From: Oleiagrimonas sp963747595
GTDB taxonomy: Bacteria; Pseudomonadota; Gammaproteobacteria; Xanthomonadales; Rhodanobacteraceae
Length of the DNA stretch: 64,000 nucleotides
NCBI GenBank assembly: GCA_963747595.1
Contig: CAVVFO010000003.1
Coordinates: 186,001-250,000 of the forward strand
Direction of reading: 5' to 3'
In this document: in pieces, positions 51,962-59,560 of the stretch
Layout: every line of letters begins with the position of its first letter
How positions within the stretch are numbered: the stretch's first letter is position 1
The notes under the pieces: model-generated
Told to the model about the DNA's origin: nothing
The model's database searches: none
What the model saw: the letters and a program-made list of their open reading frames with translations, nothing else
Translations under genes and position numbers: made by a program

Positions 51962-52597
51962 TCACTCGGTCCGTTGGACAGGGCTTTCCACCACCACCTC
52001 GGCAGGATCGGAAAACAGCGCCACGGCAATGTCTCCGACGCGTCGGGTATCGTGATGCGCGTACCATCCCACGCCCACCGCTCCGGCCAGCGGCAACCAG
52101 CGCGTCAATCCCTCGCCGATGGTGCGGCGCGAGACCTGCCGGCCGATATGTCGCGCCACGCGCTGCAGCCCTTCTTGCGTGGTGCGCCGGAACAGCAGCC
52201 GCTCGCCGCTTTGTGCCACCAGATCGCGCACCGCATGCGCGGCGGAGTGGCGGAACAGGCAGTACAGCATCTGCTCGCGGCCCAGCTTGGCGTGCGTGTC
52301 ATGGACAGCAGCCAGATCACTGACCATCTGTGCCTGGATGCGCCATACCATGGTCAGCTCCGGTACCAGCGTCAGCCAGCCCACCGGTCCCGGCGGCAGC
52401 GCCAGTGATCCGGACACCAGGCCGGCGCGCCGCGCCGCCGCGGCGATGACCGCCTTGCTGTCGGCGGCCACGGATCCGTGTGTCCGGCCGATGCGTGGCG
52501 GCGGCACATTGCCCAGATATTCGATGATGCCCTGCGCCACCACATCGGGAGTGCTGACGCGGCGTGCCGCGATCTGTCTGGAGGGTTTTCTGGCCAT
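51962..52597 (-). CDS. EcsC-family protein
   Basis: 211 aa. Features: IIEYLGNVPPPRIGR, AARRAGLVSGSLALPPGPVG and LTLVPELTMVWRIQAQMVSD, an amphipathic/hydrophobic middle, then LTRWLPLAGAVGVGWYAHHD near the end. EcsC proteins are membrane-associated with unknown activity (named from a Bacillus ABC locus). No ABC transporter is nearby. Transcribed divergently from the MidA-like gene across the 21-bp palindrome. Confidence 0.75.
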   Translation of the reverse strand: MARKPSRQIAARRVSTPDVVAQGIIEYLGNVPPPRIGRTHGSVAADSKAVIAAAARRAGLVSGSLALPPGPVGWLTLVPELTMVWRIQAQMVSDLAAVHDTHAKLGREQMLYCLFRHSAAHAVRDLVAQSGERLLFRRTTQEGLQRVARHIGRQVSRRTIGEGLTRWLPLAGAVGVGWYAHHDTRRVGDIAVALFSDPAEVVVESPVQRTE

Positions 52598-52719
52598 CGG
52601 ATTTCACCGTCGTGCGCAGGAGATCGTCTGCCGCGGGATGCAAGCCGCTCGGTACGCATACATGGCACGCATGTCGTGATGCGGATGTGTGCAGCACCTT
52701 GCTCCCGGCCCTGTGCCCA

Positions 52720-52767
52720 GGAACCTCTGATTGAATCCTGTACAGGCAGGATTCAATCAGAGGTTCC
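52720..52767. repeat. Perfect 21-bp inverted repeat with 6-nt loop
   Basis: Arms 52720-52740 and 52747-52767 (GGAACCTCTGATTGAATCCT then G, and exact complement), loop TACAGG. It is much less GC-rich than the surroundings and its ends resemble IS terminal repeats. It lies in the divergent gap between the EcsC and MidA-like genes, about 38 bp before the probable -10 at 52806. Confidence 0.7.
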
Positions 52768-52805
52768 ATAAGGACGCCCCGCCGGGCGCATGCGGCATGG
52801 CGGTT

Positions 52806-52815
52806 CGGTTATGCT
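52806..52815 (+). promoter_or_regulatory. Probable -10 region, motif CGGTTATGCT
   Basis: TATGCT (52810-52815) is 45 nt before the MidA-like ATG; same 10-bp motif as at 9101 and 19221. No clear -35. Confidence 0.4.
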
Positions 52816-52860
52816 TGCGGTTTTTCCGGAGCCAGTGGATGCCTTCCGCTGGAGCCCAAG

Positions 52861-54051
52861 ATGCCGCCCCATTTACCCGCCCCCGATCCCGAACAACGTG
52901 ACCTGTCGCAGCGATTGAGTGCCCTGATCGGTGACGAGATCCGCGCCCACGGACGGGTGCCGTTTTCACGCTTCATGGAGCGCTGCCTCTACGCACCGGG
53001 CCTCGGGTATTACAGCGCCGGCGCGCCCAAATTCGGTGCCGCCGGGGATTTTGTCACCGCCCCGGAGCTGGGCGACCTGTTTGCGCAGTGCGTGACACGC
53101 AGCTGGCAGCCGGTGTTGCGGTCACTCGCCGAGCCGTGTGTGCTGGAGCTGGGCGGTGGCAGTGGTGCGTTTGCACGGGCTGCGCTCGAAAGCCTCGCCG
53201 CAGCCGAGACGCTGCCGCGGCACTACTGGATCCTGGAGCCCAGCGCCGACCTGCGCGAGCGCCAGCGCGACTACCTGCGCGATCGTCTGCCCGCAGCGGT
53301 ATTCGGCCGTGTCGAATGGCTGGACCGCCCACCGCAGTCATCGTGGCAGGGCGTGCTGTTCGCCAACGAGGTCATCGACGCGTTGCCGGTGACGCGTTTC
53401 TCCCTGCATGAGGGCGAAGTGTTCGAGGAGCACGTGGAGCTGGGTACCGAGGGTGGTTTCCAGCGGGTGGATCGGCCTGCCGATGCGCTGGTGACGGCCG
53501 CGGTCCGGCATCTGGAGCGCCAGCTGGAGACTGCTTTTCCCGACGGCTACCGTTCCGAGCTGCTGCCGCAGCTGCCCTACTGGCTGCAGGCAGTGGCCGG
53601 ATCGCTGGAGGCCGGCATCATGCAGTTTGTCGACTACGGCCATGCGCGCCGCGACCTTTACGGGCCGCAGCGCCAGGGCGGGACGTTGCGCGCGTTCTAC
53701 CGGCATCGCATGCACGACGATCCGTTTTTCCTGCCCGGGCTGCAGGATCTGACTGCTTCGGTGGATTTCACGGCGCTCGCCGAGGCCGCGCACCATGCCG
53801 GTTTCGACGTCGGAGCCTGGCTGCCGCAGGCGCAGTTCCTGATCGCCTCGGGGCTGCAGGAGGCCTTCCAGGACCAGTACGCCGCGCTGCACGACGAGGC
53901 TGCGCGTTACGCCTTGGCGCAGCAGGTCAAGCAGCTGACGCTTCCGGGCGAGATGGGCGAGCATTTCAAGGTGATGCTGATGCATCGCGGTGTGGCTGCC
54001 GGGATGCTGCCCGCGGATGTCGTGCAGGCTGACCGCAGTGCGCGCTTGTAG
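52861..54051 (+). CDS. SAM-dependent methyltransferase, MidA/NDUFAF7 family (COG1565)
   Basis: 396 aa. Seen: PFSRFMERCLYAPGLGYYS, KFGAAGDFVTAPELGDLFAQ (family hallmark), VLELGGGSGAFA (SAM-binding motif I), LLFANEVIDALPV-type segment GVLFANEVIDALPVTRF, QFVDYGHARRDLYG, GGTLRAFYRHRMHDDPFFLP and DLTASVDFTALAEAA. Eukaryotic NDUFAF7 methylates an arginine of a complex I subunit; the bacterial substrate is not known. Converges on the YfhO-like gene (28 nt). Confidence 0.9.
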   Translation: MPPHLPAPDPEQRDLSQRLSALIGDEIRAHGRVPFSRFMERCLYAPGLGYYSAGAPKFGAAGDFVTAPELGDLFAQCVTRSWQPVLRSLAEPCVLELGGGSGAFARAALESLAAAETLPRHYWILEPSADLRERQRDYLRDRLPAAVFGRVEWLDRPPQSSWQGVLFANEVIDALPVTRFSLHEGEVFEEHVELGTEGGFQRVDRPADALVTAAVRHLERQLETAFPDGYRSELLPQLPYWLQAVAGSLEAGIMQFVDYGHARRDLYGPQRQGGTLRAFYRHRMHDDPFFLPGLQDLTASVDFTALAEAAHHAGFDVGAWLPQAQFLIASGLQEAFQDQYAALHDEAARYALAQQVKQLTLPGEMGEHFKVMLMHRGVAAGMLPADVVQADRSARL

Positions 54052-54079
54052 CTCACGGAGCAATCTACTGCCTGCCGTG

Positions 54080-56359
54080 TCACAACAACACGTCCCGGAT
54101 CATCTCCGCGGGGCTGAAGCGGAACACCAACCGATGTGTGCCGGCCGGAAGGCAGACAGCGCGGAACATCAAATTGGCCCGTTGAATCGGGATGCTGCGA
54201 CCGTCCAGCGTGGCCTGCCAGCCGGGGAAATCGAGATCGTCCAGGACCAACCAGCCGGATGACGTCGCGGAGGTCTGGAAAACGAGCCGGCTGGGCCGGT
54301 CATGTTTTGCCACGGCCCGCACATGACCGGTGCACCGTCTCGCGTCGATGTGCGCCAACATGGAGCTTCTAGGTGTGCGTGGCGTCAACCAGACCGTGTG
54401 GCGGAAATCAGTCTCGTTGAAGGCGGCCGGTGGGATCGTGCTGCCGGCTGCCACCTGTGCGTGCGTCGGCGTCAGAACCCGTGGATAGACATGGGCGTTG
54501 CGGTAGATGCCCAGCCTCTGCCGCGTGTCCACATGGCGATAGTGGCGCCACAGCGCAGCATGCGAATGTGCGTCGGCCGTCGTCAGCACGGCGTAACGCA
54601 CGCCCAGAAGATCGGTGAGCGCGCTGTCGGGATCTTGATTCCATGGAGTGCGCGGCCGTGGCAAGCGGCTGTAGGCCCTGGCTCCATATATCTGTTGATA
54701 CAGCGCATACCGCAGCGGGTTGTAGCCCTGTGTGCTGGCCAGCTGCGCAATTGCCGGGCCGTTGTTCCAGATGGGCGGCACATGGCCGGTCTCGATGCGC
54801 CAGGGCAGCTTTCCCTTTTTGCCGTGGCTCAACGTTTCGAGTGCGGAGGCCGCCGTGCCCGCACCGGAGAAATGCGACCACGGATTACGCTCGCGATTGA
54901 GCGCGCCGTTGAGGTTGAACGTGATGAAGTCTGCCGTCAGCACCAGCATGAGGCACAGCGGCACCGCAATCCGGCCAGGCGATGATCGCCGCAGGCCGAT
55001 GCAGAGGATGGCGATGCCGGCCACCAGCGCGGGGATCAGGGTTTCCCAGTGCCATGCCCTGGTCGGCGTGCCCATCTGCACACTGCCCAAGATCAGCAGC
55101 GGGATGCTTGCGGCAAGAATAAAAAGGCCCCACCGCCGGATGGTCGAGGGCTCGATGGATAACGTATCGGCAGCTGCCCCCGCCAGTATGGCCAGAGCCA
55201 TGTCGAGGATGAAGGCTGCGTCCGAGGGACGACGAAACAGACGGATCACCGGAAGATGATGGAAAGCCCACGGATACACGGCGGTGTGCACACCCAGGAC
55301 ATACACCGTCGACACTGCAATGCTTGCCAGGAGCAGGAGAGCCTTCCCGCGCCATGGCGACATCCACAGGTGTTTCAGGCGGGCTGCGATCAGAATCAGC
55401 GGCACCGCTCCGATGTAAAGAAAGGCGCCCGTGCGGTCGACGCTGCCCAGGTAATGGCCGCGCAGGGCGTGCAGCGCATTGGGGCTGAGCAGCGTGAGGA
55501 AAGCGTCGGGCCGCAGCGAGGCCGGGGCGGACGCCGCAAGCGGCAAGCTGACGCGATTGGACAGATGCACGAACGCCAGCGAAAACAACAGCTGTGGCAA
55601 TGCCAGAAGTGACGCAAGCACCACGGCGGCCAGTAGGCCCGTCACGCAGCGTCGCCGCGCATCGGCGGAGTAGCCTGTCCAGGCGCGTCGGGTGAGGTAG
55701 GCCCCGTAGAGGCCAAGGAACATGGCCAGCAGCAACGTCAGCTGGGTCAGCTGTACGCACATCACGCCGGCGGCCAGCCCCAGCAACAGTGCCCTGCCGA
55801 TCCGCGGTTGTCTCAGGAAATATCCCAGGCACAGTAAAACGGTGGCAGCGTAGGCAAAGGCAAGCACCATTGGCACATGTTCCAGCCGCGATGCGGCGAC
55901 ACCACCGGCCATGCAGACGCTTGCGGTGAGCAGCGCCGAAAATCGGGACGCACCCTGTTGCCGCATGAAGGCGGCCATCGCCAAGCCACCCATCCATACG
56001 TGCAGCAGGATGCCGATGCTGAACCAGGCGGCGCCCGGCTGGTTGCGCAGCATCATCCACAGCATGATCAGGGGTGAAAACATCATGCCCTGTGGATCGC
56101 AGATCTGTGGGTAGCCGGAATAGATGTACGGGTTCCACCATGGCGCAATGCCGTGCCGCAGACTTTGGGCGTTGAAGAACACGGTGGGGTAGAACTCGTC
56201 CATCGCGTCCCAGGGAATGACGTGACGACCGTCCAGCCAGGGGAGGTAGAACGCCAGCCAGATCAGTGTCAGCAAGACCGGCGTGGCGTACAGCCATTGC
56301 CGCATCCGGACGGCCCGCGTGGCAAGAGCGGGTGACTGCGTTGAACTGACTTTGGTCAC
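54080..56359 (-). CDS. YfhO-like large membrane protein
   Basis: 759 aa with about 12 membrane segments (ATPVLLTLIWLAFYLPWLDG, LLLAMFLGLYGAYLTRR, ALVAGIAILCIGLR) and a C-terminal periplasmic domain with LVLDDLDFPGWQATLDGRSI and LPAGTHRLVFRFSP, the YfhO signature. Early residues ...IPWDAMDEFYPTVFF and SGYPQICDPQGMMFSP resemble GT-C glycosyltransferase loops; such proteins are thought to glycosylate teichoic acids or envelope polymers. GTG start at 56359 overlaps the cca stop as GTGA (coupling); ATG 56305 is the alternative (741 aa). Confidence 0.82.
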   Translation of the reverse strand: MTKVSSTQSPALATRAVRMRQWLYATPVLLTLIWLAFYLPWLDGRHVIPWDAMDEFYPTVFFNAQSLRHGIAPWWNPYIYSGYPQICDPQGMMFSPLIMLWMMLRNQPGAAWFSIGILLHVWMGGLAMAAFMRQQGASRFSALLTASVCMAGGVAASRLEHVPMVLAFAYAATVLLCLGYFLRQPRIGRALLLGLAAGVMCVQLTQLTLLLAMFLGLYGAYLTRRAWTGYSADARRRCVTGLLAAVVLASLLALPQLLFSLAFVHLSNRVSLPLAASAPASLRPDAFLTLLSPNALHALRGHYLGSVDRTGAFLYIGAVPLILIAARLKHLWMSPWRGKALLLLASIAVSTVYVLGVHTAVYPWAFHHLPVIRLFRRPSDAAFILDMALAILAGAAADTLSIEPSTIRRWGLFILAASIPLLILGSVQMGTPTRAWHWETLIPALVAGIAILCIGLRRSSPGRIAVPLCLMLVLTADFITFNLNGALNRERNPWSHFSGAGTAASALETLSHGKKGKLPWRIETGHVPPIWNNGPAIAQLASTQGYNPLRYALYQQIYGARAYSRLPRPRTPWNQDPDSALTDLLGVRYAVLTTADAHSHAALWRHYRHVDTRQRLGIYRNAHVYPRVLTPTHAQVAAGSTIPPAAFNETDFRHTVWLTPRTPRSSMLAHIDARRCTGHVRAVAKHDRPSRLVFQTSATSSGWLVLDDLDFPGWQATLDGRSIPIQRANLMFRAVCLPAGTHRLVFRFSPAEMIRDVLL

Positions 56360-57594
56360 GCAGAGGGGGGTGGTCGCTGTTGCAGCGCACCGATGGCACG
56401 CGTCTGCGCCTGTTGCATGGCCACGCCAATGGCCGGCCCCTCCAGGCCCTCGGCCACGAATGGTGCGGCGGTGATGGCGGCGGCCGCATCGCGGGCGGCC
56501 AGCAGGTAGGCGGCTTGCGGATAAGGTGTGTCGGCGCGGTGCAGGCGGCCGCGCGCGTCGGCTTCGCAGGCGTGCAGGAAGGTCTGCAGACGCTGCGGCC
56601 GGCGCAGCGCGTCCACCCGGCGCAGAAGCTTCAATACGGTGGCCGGTTTCAGCTCGAGCGCACGGTGCGCGTTGAGATGCTCGCGGCACACGAGTTCGGC
56701 CAGGGCGGCATGCTCGCCGGGTACTTTCAGGCGTGCGGCCAGCGCGCGCAGCGGGGGCACGCCGGCCTGCTCGTGGCCGATGTGGCGCGGCCACGTGTCT
56801 CTCGGTGTGAGTGCCTTGCCCAGGTCGTGCGTCAGGGCGCAGAAACCGGTGAGATCGTCGCCGGGTGCGATCCGGGCGGCCATGTCCAGCACCATTTCGA
56901 GATGCGTGCCGGTGTCGATTTCCGGATGGTATTCGGCGCGCTGCGGCACGCCGTACAGGGCGTCGATTTCCGGGAACAGCACGCGCAGGGCGCCGCATGC
57001 GCGCAGCACCTCGAGAAAGGCCGAGGGTTGCGGTTCGCCAAGAGCCTTGCGGGTTTCGGCCCAGACACGCTCGGCGACCAGGTGGTCGACTTCACCGCTG
57101 CCCACCATCTGCTGCATCAAGGTCATGGTTTCATCGGCGACACGAAATCCGAGCGGCGCATAGCGTGCCGCGAAACGGGCCACGCGCAACACGCGCACCG
57201 GGTCTTCCACGAATGCCGGCGAGACATGGCGCAGTGTGCGCGCATGGAGGTCGGCCGCGCCGTCGAACGGGTCGATCAGGGTGCCGCTGGCATCCTCGGC
57301 CATGGCGTTGATGGTCAGGTCACGGCGCGCCAGATCCTCCTCCAGTGTGACCTCGGGTTCGGCATGGAAGTCGAAGCCATGATAGCCGGCGCCCACCTTG
57401 CGCTCGGTGCGCGCCAGTGCGTATTCCTCGCCGGAGTCGGGATGCAGGAAGACCGGGAAATCCTTGCCGACCGGTTTAAAGCCGCGTGCCAGCATGTCGT
57501 CGACGCGTGCGCCCACCACCACGTAGTCGCGGTCGGCCACCGGGCGTTGCAGCAGTTTGTCGCGGACGGCGCCGCCGACCAGGAAGATGCGCAT
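56356..57594 (-). CDS. cca: Multifunctional CCA-adding enzyme
   Basis: Adds CCA to tRNA 3' ends. 412 aa: MRIFLVGGAVRDKLLQRPVA, DRDYVVVGA, the metal and catalytic region FPVFLHPDSGEEYALARTE, LEEDLARRDLTINAMA, VRVLRVARFAARYAP, then HD-domain ALTHDLGKAL and HLNAHRALELKPATVLKLL. The HD part gives the 2'-nucleotidase/phosphatase activities of the gammaproteobacterial class. Start is 8 nt after the NDUFA9-like gene; the end overlaps the YfhO-like gene. Confidence 0.96.
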   Translation of the reverse strand: MRIFLVGGAVRDKLLQRPVADRDYVVVGARVDDMLARGFKPVGKDFPVFLHPDSGEEYALARTERKVGAGYHGFDFHAEPEVTLEEDLARRDLTINAMAEDASGTLIDPFDGAADLHARTLRHVSPAFVEDPVRVLRVARFAARYAPLGFRVADETMTLMQQMVGSGEVDHLVAERVWAETRKALGEPQPSAFLEVLRACGALRVLFPEIDALYGVPQRAEYHPEIDTGTHLEMVLDMAARIAPGDDLTGFCALTHDLGKALTPRDTWPRHIGHEQAGVPPLRALAARLKVPGEHAALAELVCREHLNAHRALELKPATVLKLLRRVDALRRPQRLQTFLHACEADARGRLHRADTPYPQAAYLLAARDAAAAITAAPFVAEGLEGPAIGVAMQQAQTRAIGALQQRPPPSA

Positions 57595-57601
57595 GTACAG
57601 A

Positions 57602-58540
57602 TTACTCGCGGTAGCTGCGCATTCTGTCCAGCACGCTCTGGCGTCCATCGCCCTTGAGCAGTGCCGGCAGCATCGGCGCGAAGGCGTGCGGCGTGATGCC
57701 CAGTGCGCCCAGCCCATCGCTCTTGCCTACCGAATCGGTGCGCAGGCTCTGGAAGTTGTCCGGGGTGAACGGCTTGCCGGGCAGCAGGCCGGCCACCCGG
57801 GCCTGAATGCGGCCCAGCGCGTCGGGCATGCCGATGACCGCGCGGTGCAGGCCGGCGGCATCGCGGATCATGCGCACGATGTCGATCAGTGCCCAGGCAT
57901 CCGGGCCGTACAGCTCGAAGGTCCGCCCCGTGCTTTTCTGCGGCTCGGCAACGCAGCGGGCGATGGCCTCGGCCACATCCCCGGCGAAGACGGGCGCCAT
58001 CCGCGAGTGCGGCCGTGGCAGCGGCATGACGGGCGCCATGCGCAGCAGGCCGGCAAAGCGCGTGACCAGACCATCGCGACGGCCGAAAATGGTGCTGGGT
58101 TGGTAGATGGTCCAGTCGAGACCGGATTGACGCACGCGTGCCTCGGCTTCACCGCGCGATTTCAGGTATTCGGACAGGCCCTGGCCGGCCTTCAGCGAAC
58201 TCATCTGGTGCAGGCGCGTGATACCGGTCGCGTGGCAGGCGGTGATGACTTTTTCCGTCAGTTCGACGTGGATGCGCTGAAACGTGGCATGGCCGCTCTC
58301 GTTGAGGATGCCGATCAAGTTCATCAGCGCATCCGCGTTGGCAGAGTGGCGCGTGAGCGTGGCCGCATCGTGCACGTCGGCGTTGCGCAGCTCGACCCCG
58401 GGGACCAGACCCAGTTCGCGATAGCGTTCGCGGTTGCGGGTCAGCAGGATCAGGTGATGGCCGTCGGCCGCCAGGCGCGGCGCCAGGTAATGCCCCAGAA
58501 AGCCGGTGCCGCCCAGGAGCAGGATGCGTTGCCGTTTCAT
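57602..58540 (-). CDS. NAD(P)-binding protein of the complex I NDUFA9 family
   Basis: 312 aa atypical SDR: RILLLGGTGFLGHYLAPRLA (Rossmann glycine motif), LMNLIGILNESGHATFQRIH, HQMSSLKAGQGLSEYLKSRG, TIYQPSTIFGRRDGLVTRFA, MAPVFAGDVAEAIARCV, ELYGPDAWALIDIVRM. Matches the NDUFA9-like group; the bacterial role is uncertain, possibly quinone-related. It lies between the quinone oxidoreductase and cca genes on the same strand. Confidence 0.88.
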   Translation of the reverse strand: MKRQRILLLGGTGFLGHYLAPRLAADGHHLILLTRNRERYRELGLVPGVELRNADVHDAATLTRHSANADALMNLIGILNESGHATFQRIHVELTEKVITACHATGITRLHQMSSLKAGQGLSEYLKSRGEAEARVRQSGLDWTIYQPSTIFGRRDGLVTRFAGLLRMAPVMPLPRPHSRMAPVFAGDVAEAIARCVAEPQKSTGRTFELYGPDAWALIDIVRMIRDAAGLHRAVIGMPDALGRIQARVAGLLPGKPFTPDNFQSLRTDSVGKSDGLGALGITPHAFAPMLPALLKGDGRQSVLDRMRSYRE

Positions 58541-58564
58541 GTGCCATCTCCCCGGTTGAGGTCG

Positions 58565-59560
58565 TCAGCCGTCCGCGACGACCAGCACAATCTTGCCGAT
58601 GTGCTGGCCATCTTCAAGCATCCGGTGCGCGTGCGCCGCCTGCTGCAGAGGGACGCGCGCGTGGATGATCGGTCGGATGCCATCGGTGCCGATCAACGGC
58701 CAGACCTGCGCGCGCAACTCGGCGGCGGCGCTTGCCTTGCGCGCGGTGCTCAGGGGACGCAGCGTGGAACCGGTCAGCTTGAGACGCTTTTGCATCATCT
58801 GCGACAAGTCCAGGTCGACGTCCTTGCCGTGGAGCACGGCGATCTGCGACAGCCGTCCGTCACTGGCCAGTGCCTGCAGGTTGCGCGCGAAATAATCGCC
58901 GCCCACCATGTCCAGGATCACGTCCACGCCGCGCGCGGCGGTTTCGTGTTTGATGACTTCGACGAAATCGCGCTCGTGGTAGTTGATCCCCCGAGTCGCG
59001 CCCAGGCGCTCGCAGGCCGTGACCTTGTCTGCGGTGCCGGCGGTGGCATAGACCGTGGCGCCGAAGGCGACGGCCATCTGGATGGCCGTGGTGCCGATGC
59101 CGCTGGAGCCGCCGTGCACCAGCAGCGATTCGCCTCGCGTGAGGCTGGCGCGCTGAAAGACGTTGATCCATACCGTGAAGAAGGTTTCCGGCAGCGCCGC
59201 CGCCGCGACCCAGTCCAGGCCGTCTGGGACCGGCAGACACTGCCCGGCCGGCACCGCCACATATTCGGCATAGCCGCCGCCGTTGCACAGGGCACACACG
59301 GCGTCGCCCGGCTGCCAGTCCGTGACGGCGTCGCCGACGCCATCCACTACACCGGCCACTTCCAGGCCGGGCAGGTCGGAGGCATCCGGCGGCACCGGAT
59401 AATGACCGCCACGCTGCAGCAGGTCGGGACGGTTGACGCCGGCCGCGCAGACACGGATCAGGACCTCGTGCGGCCCGGGCTCCGGACGTGCACGCTCGCG
59501 CAACTCGAGGACATCGGGCCCGCCGGGCTGGGTGATTTCGATGGCGCGCATGGTATTCAT
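58565..59560 (-). CDS. NAD(P)H:quinone oxidoreductase, PIG3-like MDR family
   Basis: 331 aa: MRAIEITQPGGPDVLELRER, GVNRPDLLQRGGHYP, LPGLEVAGVV, LCNGGGYAEYVAVPAGQCLP, LVHGGSSGIGTTAIQMA (NADPH loop), GVDVILDMVGGDYFARNLQA, HTSLRPLS-type STLRPLSTARK. No structural zinc cysteines, as in the quinone oxidoreductase branch. The start overlaps the Slt stop by 4 nt (coupled). Confidence 0.9.
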   Translation of the reverse strand: MNTMRAIEITQPGGPDVLELRERARPEPGPHEVLIRVCAAGVNRPDLLQRGGHYPVPPDASDLPGLEVAGVVDGVGDAVTDWQPGDAVCALCNGGGYAEYVAVPAGQCLPVPDGLDWVAAAALPETFFTVWINVFQRASLTRGESLLVHGGSSGIGTTAIQMAVAFGATVYATAGTADKVTACERLGATRGINYHERDFVEVIKHETAARGVDVILDMVGGDYFARNLQALASDGRLSQIAVLHGKDVDLDLSQMMQKRLKLTGSTLRPLSTARKASAAAELRAQVWPLIGTDGIRPIIHARVPLQQAAHAHRMLEDGQHIGKIVLVVADG

